Counted from the first letter of the stretch, positions 14,988 through 23,425 are shown. The stretch: 56,518 nucleotides of DNA from Streptomyces niphimycinicus (GCF_018883605.1 NZ_JAHLEM010000084.1:1-56518), one strand, 5' to 3'. Notes: generated by a model from the letters alone, not told the origin. Translations and numbers: made by a program.

Positions 14988-16289
14988 CTACACCCCCTTC
15001 GGTCCCGAAACACGCGGCGGCGAGCTTTCCGCCCTGCCGTGGGGAGATCCGGTACTGTCCATCTGCCTCCAGGCCGGGAAGATCGCCGGGCACAGCGTGG
15101 CGAGCAGATACACACCGCCAACCGTCAGCAGCGTGGAGGGCAGGCCGACCGAATCCACAAGGAAGCCCGCAGCCAGTCCGCCCAGCGGAGTGACCATCTG
15201 GACTGCGGCTGTCGTCGCACTCAGCACGCGGCTGCGCAGTTCTTCCGGCACCGTCTCATACGTCACTGTGGCCATGATGGGGTTGAGCACACCGCAGGCG
15301 AGGCCCTCAACCGCCATGATCATGGCCAGCGGTGCGAAGGTGTCGGTGGAGGCGGCCACCACGAAGCGCGGCAGGCCCACGATGAGAAACGCGATCGTGA
15401 ACACGGGCCACCGCCGAAAGCGGCTGCCCACCGCCCCATAGACCAGCGCCCCCGTGAGCGCGCAGACCCCGAACGCCGCGTTCAGCAGACCGAGATCGAT
15501 GGAACCATCAAGCTCCTGACGGGCATCCACGGGGAGGAGCACGGCGCTCCAGCCCTGATCGAGGCCTCTGGTCATCAGCGTCATCAGGCACAGGCCCAGC
15601 AGCAACGGCGTGGCCGCCACGAAGCGATAGCCTTCCGCGAGTTCACGACGGTAGGCACGCAAGGATGCTGGCTCGACCCGCCGTTGGGCCTGCGCCTCCG
15701 GCAGGCCGCGCACCCCGAACGCGAACAGCGGCGCGGACACAGCAAAGGTCGCGGCATCCACCAACAGGACGTTCTCGGCACCGAGTACGGCGATCAGCAC
15801 ACCTCCGAGAGCGGATCCAGTCAGCGCCGCACAGCGTGCCGCACCGTCGTACAACCCGGCAGCCCTGGTCAGCGGCATTCCGGCGCGTTCGGCGAGTGTG
15901 GGCAACAGCACGCCGCGGGCCGTTTCACCCGGCGAACGGAACAGCCCTGTCATCGCCATCAGCACGCACAGCATCCAGAACTGCAGGATGCCGACGAACT
16001 GCAGCAGCGGGATCGCCGCAACCGCGATCCCGCAGGCGAGATCCGAGGCGACACTCACCCGCCGTCGCCCGATCCGGTCGATGACCGGACCGCCGACGAG
16101 CGCAGCGAGCACTACGGGCAGCAGTGTGCAGAACGCGACGATCCCGGCCTTGGCGGCACTGCCCGTGCTCTGCAGCACAAACCACGGCACGCCCATGTAC
16201 GTGAGGCAATTCCCAGTGATCGAAACGAGGTTGGCGGCAAGAACCGCTGTCAGAGCACGGCGATCACCCGTCAAGAAGTCTTCGGGCAC
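14988..16289 (-). CDS. MFS transporter (drug-efflux type)
   Basis: 433 aa from GTG 16289, with GGGAG upstream. About twelve hydrophobic helices are visible. There is an N-terminal LTAVLAANLVSITGNCLTYM and the loop-2 motif GGPVIDRIGRRRVSVASD (the G-x3-D-R-x-G-R-R signature). A central charged loop around AQAQRRVEPASLRAYRRELA and six further helices up to LLATLCPAIFPAW follow. It resembles MFS_3/macrolide-type exporters that pump drugs or metabolites using the proton gradient. It lies between a fragment of an XRE/TPR regulator and a Tn554-like recombinase module, so it may be passenger DNA. Base composition is a little less GC-biased than in its neighbours, judged by eye. The substrate is unknown. 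Confidence 0.85.
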   Translation of the reverse strand: MPEDFLTGDRRALTAVLAANLVSITGNCLTYMGVPWFVLQSTGSAAKAGIVAFCTLLPVVLAALVGGPVIDRIGRRRVSVASDLACGIAVAAIPLLQFVGILQFWMLCVLMAMTGLFRSPGETARGVLLPTLAERAGMPLTRAAGLYDGAARCAALTGSALGGVLIAVLGAENVLLVDAATFAVSAPLFAFGVRGLPEAQAQRRVEPASLRAYRRELAEGYRFVAATPLLLGLCLMTLMTRGLDQGWSAVLLPVDARQELDGSIDLGLLNAAFGVCALTGALVYGAVGSRFRRWPVFTIAFLIVGLPRFVVAASTDTFAPLAMIMAVEGLACGVLNPIMATVTYETVPEELRSRVLSATTAAVQMVTPLGGLAAGFLVDSVGLPSTLLTVGGVYLLATLCPAIFPAWRQMDSTGSPHGRAESSPPRVSGPKGV

Positions 16290-16734
16290 TACGGTGGTCT
16301 CCCATAAGGGGAAGCGCCCACCGCGAACGAAGCAGGTCAGCCGGTGGGCGAAGCGAAGTGGTCAGCGTCTGGCGCGCATAGCAAGGCGCACCGCGATGCG
16401 GTGTTCACAAGCAGCGCCTCCAACACTTCGCCGGGATGACCACCCGGCACCTCCACGTATTGTCACCTCGGACACCGGTCCTCCGCAACGACGACCCGTT
16501 CGCAATGGGTGGCTCGCACAGGGAGTCGTCCGAGATGCGCAGATGAAGGCAGGACCTGCTGACGACCTGGATCCGGGGCGACGTCGGCCTTGAGCGTTCC
16601 CGGTTTCGGAACATCCACCGATGGGTCACACCATGCAGGCCGGGAAACGATCAACGTGCGCGTGGGAACTGCCACGGAAACCCGCAGCCATGTGCGCTGA
16701 TCAGTAGATTCCGTCGGTGCCCCGAGTCATTGGC
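16290..16734. other. Intergenic stretch upstream of the MFS gene
   Basis: 445 bp without a recognisable gene on either strand. Short frames here carry no family motif. Because the TnpC-like gene ends at 16735, one end of the Tn554-like element would be expected in this stretch; no terminal repeat was found by eye. Confidence 0.4.
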
Positions 16735-17136
16735 TCAGCTAGGGGGCCTCTTGCCGCGGATGCTTGTGATCGTGGAAGCGTTCTCCAGTGCCTCTCGAAG
16801 TCGTTCGTTGGTCATGGCGAGGTGCTGGAGTTGGGCTGTTGCGAGAGCCAGCTCGGAGGCCAGCTCTTGGTTGCGGCGGCGGAGCTTCGCGTTCCTGGCC
16901 ATGAGCCTGTCGTGCTCGCTGGGCCCGTCGGCGGGAATGGCCGGAGCGGATCGGAGGGTGCCGAGCTCGCGAGCGATGTCGGGGAAGCGTCGGCGAAACG
17001 TGGTGTTGCTCAGGCCAAGCTGGCGGGCCAGCTTCAGGACGCTGGGCTTGGTGTTGGTCTGCTGGCAGATATCGAGCATCTCGTTCATCCGCTTGCGGGC
17101 CAGGGCCTCTGGCGGATCCGAGACGCGGGTGGTCAT
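16735..17136 (-). CDS. Small HTH/coiled-coil protein, TnpC-like
   Basis: 133 aa. Residues about 10-55 form a short helix-turn-helix (VLKLARQLGLSNTTFRRRFP). A coiled coil rich in Leu, Arg and Glu follows (LMARNAKLRRRNQELASELA then LATAQLQHLAMTNERLREAL). The start ATG overlaps the stop of the recombinase gene (ATGA at 17133-17136), so it is the last gene of that operon. In Tn554-type elements the third gene, TnpC (about 125 aa), is a small protein affecting orientation and frequency of transposition, and related recombinase operons often end with such a HTH/coiled-coil protein. The assignment rests on size, position and architecture rather than clear sequence identity. Confidence 0.7.
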   Translation of the reverse strand: MTTRVSDPPEALARKRMNEMLDICQQTNTKPSVLKLARQLGLSNTTFRRRFPDIARELGTLRSAPAIPADGPSEHDRLMARNAKLRRRNQELASELALATAQLQHLAMTNERLREALENASTITSIRGKRPPS

Positions 17137-19223
17137 GAGAGTGGCTCCGTTCGTGCGTTGTTGGTGAGGAACTCGGTGATCTCGGTGCGACGTTCCTGGA
17201 GGCGATGCCGCAAGAGGGGAGGCATGGCCGGACGGGTGGCCATCCTCTTCTCAAGGCGAGCCAGTTCCCGGGTCCATGCGGCGACGTTTTCAGGAGTGAG
17301 AGCGACATTTCTGCAGGACAGGGGCTTGCAGCCGCCGTGGCTGGGGAGTCCCTCGCTTCTCCCGCGTTTCGCTTTCTCGCAGAGCGCCTTGGCCGGGTCG
17401 TGGACGCAGGTGATGTATTCGCCGGGGTAGATCGCCGGATCGTGTCGTTTCATGATCCTCTTCAGCCGGTGCTTGTCGAGGACGATCTGGCCCTGGAACT
17501 GGGCTCGTTCGCCGAACTCGTCCAGCCGACGGGCGACCTCTTCGGCGGAGGGGCCGGTCAGGCCGGTGTGCTCGTGGGCGTCGATCATCGCGATGTAGGT
17601 CTCGCCGCGGGCGAGGGCCTGTTCGCTCTCGACCTCGGCCCGGAACCCGGAGGCGCTGGTGCCTGCATATCCTTCGAACATTTGGATTGATTGATGCCGA
17701 TATTGCAGGGCGCCGGCGATGACTCCGCCGGGGCGCCGGGCGATGAACCAGGCGAGTGTGCGGCGGAAAATGCTGGTCTTGAACCCGGTGCGGCTTCGGC
17801 CGGCCGCGGGGATGGTGTCGGATCGGTTGGCGGCCGCACAGAGCTGGTTGACGTAGGTGATGAACTTGTTGATCTGGGTGCCCGTCGCCTTGGTGGTGAG
17901 AGCCTCGGCTGAGCCCTTCTTGGCGTCGGACCCGTGGCGAAGGCGGGCGAAGAGGTAGTCGGTCTCGGATGGCTGGAGGCTTTCGAGAATGTTGATGGCC
18001 CTGGCAACGGGCTCGCCGACGACCCAGGTCGCCTCGACTCCTGCGTCGTCGTCCTCGCCTTTGAAGGCCAGGCTGGTGATGGTCCAGCGGTAGGGGGTCT
18101 TGTCCTTGTCCCGCTTGATGTTTAGGCATCCGCGCCGGAGATGTTTCGATTCCGAGTCGCGCATGCCGCTGAGGAAGGCGATCACGATGTAGCAGGCAGC
18201 CTGCAGGTGACGGCCCAGCCGGGCCAGGCTGTGGGTTGCCGTGTGATGGGTCGCGATCCCTTCGATCCAGGGGACACCGTCGAGTCGGCCGTTGATCGGG
18301 CTGTCGAAGTAGCTGTCGGTGCCGATGCCGACGATCTCGGCGGTCGCGGCCAGGACGTCGACGTGACGGTCGACGCTGGTGCGGTCGCATCGCAGAGTGC
18401 GGGCGAGATGAATCACGTTGGGGCGCCCTCGATAGCCGGGCAGCGGGCGCCCGGCCGCGATGTGCTTGTCCATGAGGGTGCGGATGCGGAGCCCGATGTC
18501 CGCGAGGTCGTCCGGCTGCCGGAAGGTGTCGGTGCGGGTGGCCCGCCAGTGGCTGTCAGCGGCCAGGATGTCGGGAGCGAACTCGTCGATGAACTTCAAG
18601 GCCCAACCCAGGAGGGGCCCCATGGATTCCTCGGGAAGGCGGTCGGTGGCGTTCTCGCTGCGGCGGACTGCCTTCGACTCGCCCCACTCTGGAAGGTGGA
18701 GCGGGTCGAAGGAGAGCGCGTGTTCATCGAGGTGGGACCGCCAGCGCCAGAGAATGCGGACGACGCCGCGGGCGAGTGTCCGGCGGTCGGAGGACCGGGG
18801 ATAGACCACAGTGAGGCGCTTGCGGTAGTCGTTCAGGTCGTCCGCGGTCAGGGTGGACAGGTCCGTGCGGTGCGGTTCCCAGCGCTTGTCCAGCCAGGTC
18901 AAGAACGCCTTCATGTGGGTGAAGGTGATCCGGATGGTGGTGATGCTCGGTGGGTCTTCACCGTCGGGCGGTGCGACGGACGGCAGGTGGTAGAAGAGCT
19001 TCTTCGCGGCTGGCCGGAAACGCTGCGGGAGGGTGGGGAAGTTCACGATAAGCGCGGTGTCGTGCTCTTTGAGTTGTGCGGGCCACAGGCGCCAGATGTC
19101 GTCGCCGTAGCGGGAGGTTTCTTCCAGCCGGGCCGTGGGCCGCAGTTGGCGGCCGTGCAGGACACAGATGTTCTGCAGGGCGAGGCCGGCGGGCGGGGAG
19201 GCGGCGAACGTGGCGAGGCTCAC
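17133..19223 (-). CDS. Tyrosine-type site-specific recombinase (Tn554 TnpB-like)
   Basis: 696 aa from GTG 19223, which overlaps the stop of the preceding fragment (GTGA). A SAM-like N-terminal DNA-binding domain lies around IRITFTHMKAFLTWLDKRWE. The catalytic domain shows VIAFLSGMRDSESKHLRRGC (first Arg). FKTSIFRRTLAWFIARRPGG stands in place of the usual HxxR box, ALQYRHQSIQMFEGYAG supplies the last His and the Tyr nucleophile, and a long C-terminal tail has Cys residues (CVHDPAKALCEKAKRG, SHGGCKPLSCRN). The size and tail fit TnpB-type recombinases (about 630 aa) rather than phage integrases. The ORF stays open to 19715, but that extension is a shadow through the first recombinase and an XRE fragment. 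The protein itself looks intact, yet its partner recombinase is truncated. Confidence 0.85.
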   Translation of the reverse strand: MSLATFAASPPAGLALQNICVLHGRQLRPTARLEETSRYGDDIWRLWPAQLKEHDTALIVNFPTLPQRFRPAAKKLFYHLPSVAPPDGEDPPSITTIRITFTHMKAFLTWLDKRWEPHRTDLSTLTADDLNDYRKRLTVVYPRSSDRRTLARGVVRILWRWRSHLDEHALSFDPLHLPEWGESKAVRRSENATDRLPEESMGPLLGWALKFIDEFAPDILAADSHWRATRTDTFRQPDDLADIGLRIRTLMDKHIAAGRPLPGYRGRPNVIHLARTLRCDRTSVDRHVDVLAATAEIVGIGTDSYFDSPINGRLDGVPWIEGIATHHTATHSLARLGRHLQAACYIVIAFLSGMRDSESKHLRRGCLNIKRDKDKTPYRWTITSLAFKGEDDDAGVEATWVVGEPVARAINILESLQPSETDYLFARLRHGSDAKKGSAEALTTKATGTQINKFITYVNQLCAAANRSDTIPAAGRSRTGFKTSIFRRTLAWFIARRPGGVIAGALQYRHQSIQMFEGYAGTSASGFRAEVESEQALARGETYIAMIDAHEHTGLTGPSAEEVARRLDEFGERAQFQGQIVLDKHRLKRIMKRHDPAIYPGEYITCVHDPAKALCEKAKRGRSEGLPSHGGCKPLSCRNVALTPENVAAWTRELARLEKRMATRPAMPPLLRHRLQERRTEITEFLTNNARTEPLS

Positions 19224-19565
19224 GGCTGTTCCCAGGGGGCTTCGACGAGGTCGAGGAGGGCGTCGGGCAGGGGATGCTGGCGTACTTTGTCGACTTCGGC
19301 AGGGGTGAACTTGGTGAGGATGTCGCGCCGGATCGCGAGCCAGGCCGGGCCGTAGCGCTTCCACCAGTCGATCTCGTTCATCTGCTGCCGCAGGGCGCCA
19401 AGGCTGTCGAGGAGGCTGAGGAGTCTGGGCAGGTGAGTGCGGGTGACCAGGCAGCTTCCGCAGTGGAAGCAGTCGAGGAACGAGTCGCCGCAAGGCGCCC
19501 CGGTCTCCGGGTTGTGATCGTGGTCCTCGCAGGCCGTCCAGGCAGTGTCCAGTTCGCCGCCCGCA
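19220..19565 (-). pseudogene. C-terminal remnant of the first recombinase of the Tn554-like module
   Basis: About 115 residues of tail: LDTAWTACEDHDHNPETGAP, then CGDSFLDCFHCGSCLVTRTH with a zinc-like cluster of Cys, and LPRLLSLLDSLGALRQQMNE, YGPAWLAIRRDILTKFTPAE and LLDLVEAPWEQP. This Cys cluster plus helical end is what remains after the catalytic domain in paired recombinases of this module. No catalytic domain precedes it: upstream of about 19565 the DNA belongs to an XRE gene start. The stop overlaps the next gene's GTG, so the operon layout survives. The frame is open to 19690, but residues before LDT are non-homologous. Confidence 0.65.
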
Positions 19566-19715
19566 AGTCTCCCATTTCCGGATCCGCTGTCGTTCGACGC
19601 CGGAACGGAATGCGCGCCGCGGCGCCGCCCACCGGACCTCACCAGCAAGGTCGGGCTGGGTCCATCCGCGCCCGAACCGGGCGTGGGCAAGTGGGTGGCG
19701 GATCAGGTCGTCCAC
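19566..19715 (-). pseudogene. N-terminal HTH fragment of an XRE/TPR-type regulator
   Basis: From GTG 19715 the frame reads MDDLIRHPLAHARFGRGWTQ, then PDLAGEVRWAAPRR and SGVERQRIRKWET. This is the characteristic start of Streptomyces XRE-TPR regulators: the RHPLAxAR opening, GW(S/T)Q, and RQRIxKWE as the end of the recognition region. After KWET the frame passes into recombinase DNA and the homology stops. It is thus a truncated regulator start of about 50 codons. The C-terminal TPR part of a regulator of the same family lies at 14178-14770 on the same strand. The simplest reading is one gene split by mobile DNA with loss of its middle. Confidence 0.7.
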
Positions 19716-20032
19716 GACGCAATCCCATCATCCTGCGTGACCAGAAGCGTACTGCGCGTGGCACCGGACTGCAGCGGAACTACACCTGACTCCCGATCCT
19801 GGCCGAACAGTTGAGCTGTACCTCCAGAAGGACGCGGTGATCCTCAGCCACGGGCCCCGGGGATGGCCGGACGGGAACTATTCGGCCGGTGCGGCCGACT
19901 TGTAGGGCAGGGCAGCACTCCCTAGCCGCGACGGCCGGTCTCGGTTCGGTCGTTCGGTCGGGACCCTCGCAGTGCCCGCAGCGCCCACAGCATCCGCGGA
20001 CGTTACACCAACCAACCAAGGAGACATGGCCG
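19716..20032. other. Intergenic stretch upstream of the DJ-1/PfpI gene
   Basis: 317 bp with no gene recognised. It should hold the old promoter of the truncated XRE gene (minus strand) and the promoter of the DJ-1/PfpI gene. AAGGAG at 20018-20023 is the latter's ribosome site. No confident promoter pair was seen. Confidence 0.5.
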
Positions 20033-20614
20033 ATGCCTCTACGCGTTCAGATCCTCATGTACGACGGGGTGGAGGAACAGGACGTCATCGGGCCGCGTGA
20101 CGTTCTCGGGCACGCCGAGGCGGCGGGCGGCGAGATACGAACGACGCTGGTGCGGCCATCGGCTCCTGGGGAGGTGACATGCTTCTTCGGCACCAAAGTC
20201 ACGGTGCCGGCCGCATGGGAGCCCACCGACACCGATCTCCTGATCGTGCCGGGCGGCAGCGACCGGCTGATCAACGATCCGGATGTCCTACGGGACCTCG
20301 TACGGGCGCAGCGGGCCGGAGTCATCGTCGCCGGTGTCTGCACAGGAGTCATGGTGCTCTCCGCGGCGGGCTTGACCAAAGGCCGCCCGTGCACGACACA
20401 CCACCTCGCCAAGGCCGCTCTGGCCGCCCAGGGAGGCAAGGTGATCGACGCACGAGTCGTTGACGATGGGAACCTGGTGACCACGGGCGGTGTCACCAGC
20501 GGAATCGATCTGTCGCTATGGATGATCACCCGCGAGTGCGGCGCATCCATCGCCGCAAGCGTCGAGTCCGTCATGGAGTACGAGCAGCGCGGTGTCGTCT
20601 GGCGAAGCGCCTGA
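20033..20614 (+). CDS. DJ-1/PfpI family protein
   Basis: 193 aa from ATG 20033. It begins MPLRVQILMYDGVEEQDVIG and shows DLLIVPGGSDRL and the nucleophile elbow GVIVAGVCTGVMVLSAAGL, with the reactive Cys after GV as in DJ-1/PfpI and isonitrile-hydratase-like proteins. THHLAKAALAAQGGKVIDAR and VTTGGVTSGIDLSLWMI are also typical of that branch (ThiJ/AraC-N-like domain without the AraC HTH). The role may be isonitrile hydration, glyoxalase-like chemistry or stress protection; the substrate is not determinable. It stands alone, 88 bp before a GNAT gene on the same strand. An ATG at 20026 is out of frame. Confidence 0.88.
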   Translation: MPLRVQILMYDGVEEQDVIGPRDVLGHAEAAGGEIRTTLVRPSAPGEVTCFFGTKVTVPAAWEPTDTDLLIVPGGSDRLINDPDVLRDLVRAQRAGVIVAGVCTGVMVLSAAGLTKGRPCTTHHLAKAALAAQGGKVIDARVVDDGNLVTTGGVTSGIDLSLWMITRECGASIAASVESVMEYEQRGVVWRSA

Positions 20615-20702
20615 TCGCCATCGCACGGAGCATCTTCACTGAATCACTGAATCACTGAACTCGGCACGTGCCGCTCGGCGAGCGTGCGGTAGGTTCCCGG
20701 CC

Positions 20703-21251
20703 ATGACTGAATCAGGGTCCGTCGCCTGGCCACCTGCCCCGATCAAGACCGAGCGGCTCGTACTCCGCGAGTCCGAGGCCCGGGACCGTGCGGCGTTCAT
20801 CGAGCTGTTCACCTCGCCGGAGGTGAACACCTACCTGGGCGGCCCTCGACCGCGTGATGAGTGCGAGCGCACGTTGCCTGAAACGCCCGAGAGGCGTCCC
20901 GGCCTTTTCGTGGTCGAGCTCGACGGAGCGATGATCGGCACCATCGAGCTCAACCGGCGCGACGCGGAGCGTCGGAGTCATGTCCGTCCGGATGCCGGGG
21001 AGGCCGAACTCGGCTACCTGCTCCTGCCAGAGGCGTGGGGGCACGGGTACGCCGCCGAGGCGTGCGCGGCGGCGCTCGGCTGGTTCGCCGACGCGCTTCC
21101 CGGCGAGCCGGTGGTGCTCTGCACCCAGACCGCCAATGACCGCTCGATGCGCCTCGCGGCGAAGCTGGGTTTCACCGAGGTGCACCGGTACGAGGCGTGG
21201 GGCGCCGCACAGTGGATGGGCGTGTGGTCCCCGGACACGCCGCCCGCTTGA
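20703..21251 (+). CDS. GNAT family N-acetyltransferase (RimJ/RimL type)
   Basis: 182 aa. The sequence follows the Acetyltransf_3 pattern: IKTERLVLRESEARDRAAFI at the start, LFVVELDGAMIGTIELNRR (beta strands 2-3), ELGYLLLPEAWGHGYAAEAC containing the acetyl-CoA loop (W-G-x-G-Y-A), and TANDRSMRLAAKLGFTEVHR near the end. Proteins of this type acetylate ribosomal proteins, amino sugars or small toxic amines. The substrate is not known. It is a single gene followed convergently by the MarR gene at 21284. Confidence 0.9.
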   Translation: MTESGSVAWPPAPIKTERLVLRESEARDRAAFIELFTSPEVNTYLGGPRPRDECERTLPETPERRPGLFVVELDGAMIGTIELNRRDAERRSHVRPDAGEAELGYLLLPEAWGHGYAAEACAAALGWFADALPGEPVVLCTQTANDRSMRLAAKLGFTEVHRYEAWGAAQWMGVWSPDTPPA

Positions 21252-21283
21252 GCTCGTGCCCGGAAGGGGTGGTGTGCCGGCCG

Positions 21284-21868
21284 TCAGCCTTCGTCGGCTT
21301 CGACGGTGTCCGGGTGCTCCCGAGCCGCGGCTGGTCCTCGGTCAGTCGGGGCCGGGGGCGGGGGCGGGGTCGAGGTCGAGGTCGAGGTCTCGACGTTGAA
21401 GATCATCCTGCGCAGCACCTTGAGCGCGGCCACGTATTCCTCGTCGCTGATGCCGTCGTGGACCACAGCACGAAGTTCGGTTACCAGCTCGCGCAGCCGC
21501 AGCCTGGCGGCTTCTCCTGCGTCGGTGAGATACAGACGATGTCCGGCGTCGGTCCGTAGCCAGCCGCGGTGGAGCAACTGGGCGACGACACGGGGGATCT
21601 CGTGGTGTCCGTCTGCGAGGGGCGAAAGCTGGGCGGCTATCTCGTCGCGGCTCGGGGCCGCGGGCCAGTACTTGACGCTGTTGAGTACCCAGTACTGCGG
21701 CTGCGTGACGTCGATCCCGGCCATGGCGTCACGCAGATGCCGGGTAACGACCGCGTGCACCTGACCACTCCAGTAGCCGATGGGCTGGCCGGCCAGCATG
21801 TCGTCAGTGGCAGCCGGATCGGCCGGCGCCTGGTCGGTGGTGGTGCCAGTCGGGAAGTCCATGATCAT
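21284..21868 (-). CDS. MarR-like winged-helix regulator
   Basis: 194 aa. A winged-helix region (about 30-140) includes VHAVVTRHLRDAMAGIDVTQ, PQYWVLNSVKYWPAAPSRDE, RVVAQLLHRGWLRTDAGHRL and YLTDAGEAARLRLRELVTEL, with the wing RTDAGHRLYLT. This fits MarR-type dimeric regulators of drug or stress genes. The start may be ATG 21868 or the in-frame ATG 21862; neither has a strong ribosome site. The C-terminal tail is low complexity (TSTSTSTPPPPPAP), partly from a GAGGTC triplication near 21370-21390. No adjacent divergent target is evident except the GNAT gene on its 3' side. Confidence 0.8.
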   Translation of the reverse strand: MIMDFPTGTTTDQAPADPAATDDMLAGQPIGYWSGQVHAVVTRHLRDAMAGIDVTQPQYWVLNSVKYWPAAPSRDEIAAQLSPLADGHHEIPRVVAQLLHRGWLRTDAGHRLYLTDAGEAARLRLRELVTELRAVVHDGISDEEYVAALKVLRRMIFNVETSTSTSTPPPPPAPTDRGPAAAREHPDTVEADEG

Positions 21869-22048
21869 GACGCTACATCCGCGCGCCCGGCCTGAACACT
21901 GCCGAAAGGCGCGTCAACCGCCGTCGCGGTGGCGCGGCGCATCGATATCCGGGCCCGGAATCCCTCCGGCGGACGAGATCCGCGGAGAACGGGTCGGGTA
22001 GGCGCAGCGGAGGGTGAGGTGAGCGGTCAGGTGTGAGTTCGGGCGGTG

Positions 22049-22675
22049 CTAGGCGGGGGCGGGCGTGGCATCCGTCGCCGCCGTCTCGACACGCACCCGG
22101 GCCACGGTCGCGTCCTGGAGAGTGAGTGGTGTCTCTTCGGCGCCGGGAAGGATCGTGTCGAAGCGCTCCAGCCGTCGGCCGCCGAGCGCGACGGTGCCGT
22201 CGAGGACCACCAGAGCGGTGGCGAACGCGGCCGAGACCGACAGTTGCGCATCGCCCCCGAGGAGGTCGAGGCTGCCGCGGATGTCGCTGCGCACCATGAG
22301 GTTGAGCGCCTGCGCCCTGCCGTGAACGGCGGTCGTGGCCACTTCGGCGGTCCCGGCGAACGTGACGATCTGGGTGTATCGCAGATCGTGGACGGCGCCG
22401 TCGATGGAGAGCTGAAGGGGCACGGGGGCGGCCGACAGCAGATGGCGCTGCACCCCGGGAAAGGGTGAGAAGGGGCCGGTGTCCTCGATGTCCGCGAGGC
22501 TCAGCCGCCACGCGGCCGTCTCCGGGGAATCCGCGGCGGGCTCACGGTGGATCTCGCGGGTCCAGCCTCGTCCGTTGGCCCACCGCTGGGGTTCGAGCGT
22601 GTCCATCGGGATGATGTGTGCGGTCTCCGCCGAGCCGTTTCCCGGTTCTCCGGTGGGCTTCTTCGGTGCTTGCAT
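22049..22675 (-). CDS. HutD family protein
   Basis: 208 aa from ATG 22675. Near the start HIIPMDTLEPQRWANGRGWT shows the family's N-G-x-G-x-T opening. WRLSLADIEDTGPFSPFPGV is the HutD signature (WR-S-A-I-x-x-x-G-P-F-S-x-F-P-G), and the double beta-barrel continues to the end. HutD is a cupin-like protein often linked to histidine utilisation genes, thought to set an upper limit on Hut activity by binding formylglutamate; there are no hut genes nearby here. The TetR gene begins 676 bp upstream on the same strand, so it may be co-regulated. An upstream in-frame extension covers intergenic and regulator DNA. Confidence 0.88.
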   Translation of the reverse strand: MQAPKKPTGEPGNGSAETAHIIPMDTLEPQRWANGRGWTREIHREPAADSPETAAWRLSLADIEDTGPFSPFPGVQRHLLSAAPVPLQLSIDGAVHDLRYTQIVTFAGTAEVATTAVHGRAQALNLMVRSDIRGSLDLLGGDAQLSVSAAFATALVVLDGTVALGGRRLERFDTILPGAEETPLTLQDATVARVRVETAATDATPAPA

Positions 22676-22787
22676 GTCGAGTTCGTCTCCATCCGGGCCG
22701 GCTTGGCCGATCGGGGTCAGTGGCAGGAGTGTCGGAGTGTCGGGGGTACGGCTTGGGCCCGGGGCGGTACGGGGGCGGTGCGGGTGC

Positions 22788-23351
22788 TCAGCTCTTACTC
22801 CTGGACAGGTGCTCGATCGTGCCGAGGAAGTCGCCAAAGGCCCGGTCGGTGCGGGTGGTGTCGCCGGTGGCGTCGAGGTCCATGAGGAGACCGCGGATGA
22901 CGGCGAGAACGAGCGTCGCGAGATCCGGTCGGCCGATGTTGCGCAGGCCGTCTTCGAGCGGCCCGAGCCAGTCGGTCGTCGCGGTGCGCCGGAAGTTGGG
23001 CCACAACTGCTGCTCCGCGCTCTCGCGAAGCTGTCCGAACATCCGCAGGTAGGGCTGCCCGTCCGGGCCGGTGATGGAGATCCAGGCACGGTTCAGGGTG
23101 GTCGTGTACGGCTCGTCGGGGCGCGCCCGCAGCAGGTCGCCGAATGTGTCGAGCTGCCGTTGCCGCGCCCGCCCGAGGACGGCCCGCAGCAGGGCGTCGC
23201 GGGTGCCGAAGTGATAGATCAGCATGCGGGCTGAGGTGCCGGTGGCGGTGGCCAGCGGCTCGAGCCGGTCGGGGAGGCCATGCGCGAGGGCGTGATCGGC
23301 GCAGGCGTCGAGCAGCCTCTCCTTGATGTGCGGTTGCGGTCGTCTACCCAC
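22788..23351 (-). CDS. TetR/AcrR family transcriptional regulator
   Basis: 187 aa from GTG 23351. The N-terminal HTH reads IKERLLDACADHALAHGLPD, then LEPLATATGTSARMLIYHFG and TRDALLRAVL, a clear TetR_N. The C-terminal domain includes MFGQLRESAEQQLWPNFRRT and LVLAVIRGLLMDLDATGDTT. It diverges from the alpha/beta hydrolase at 23426, and the 74-bp gap holds an ACGTA-N8-TACGT palindrome overlapping a likely -10 region, so it is probably that gene's repressor. HutD lies 112 bp downstream on the same strand and could be part of the same unit. Confidence 0.9.
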   Translation of the reverse strand: MGRRPQPHIKERLLDACADHALAHGLPDRLEPLATATGTSARMLIYHFGTRDALLRAVLGRARQRQLDTFGDLLRARPDEPYTTTLNRAWISITGPDGQPYLRMFGQLRESAEQQLWPNFRRTATTDWLGPLEDGLRNIGRPDLATLVLAVIRGLLMDLDATGDTTRTDRAFGDFLGTIEHLSRSKS

Positions 23352-23365
23352 GGTTCCACTTTTTC

Positions 23366-23390
23366 ACGTAACGGCTACTACGTCTATATT
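23366..23390 (+). promoter_or_regulatory. Likely TetR operator and promoter of the hydrolase gene
   Basis: ACGTA at 23366-23370 and TACGT at 23379-23383 form an inverted repeat with an 8-nt spacer, directly before TATATT (23385-23390), a good -10 for the plus-strand hydrolase. A repressor bound there would cover the -35 to -10 spacer. Confidence 0.5.
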
Positions 23391-23425
23391 CGACAGGGGC
23401 GGTCGGGGCCGACGTGGAGGTGGCC

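Larger units (their letters stand above)
16735..19565 (-). mobile_element. Tn554-like recombinase module, truncated at its 5' end
   Basis: Three overlapping minus-strand genes occur in transposition-module order: a first recombinase (only its C-terminal tail remains), a 696-aa tyrosine recombinase and a 133-aa HTH/coiled-coil protein. Stop and start codons overlap by 4 nt at both junctions. The 5' boundary, about 19565, is where first-recombinase sequence gives way to an XRE regulator start. The other boundary is unknown, and the MFS gene may belong to the element. Confidence 0.6.

Noticed and set aside
19224..19715. A longer recombinase starting at 19715, giving an XRE-recombinase fusion of 860 aa
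   Set aside because: Only the first roughly 50 residues resemble an XRE HTH. Residues 51-164 are a shadow of the truncated first recombinase read in another frame. GTG 19223 with a 4-nt overlap is the natural start.
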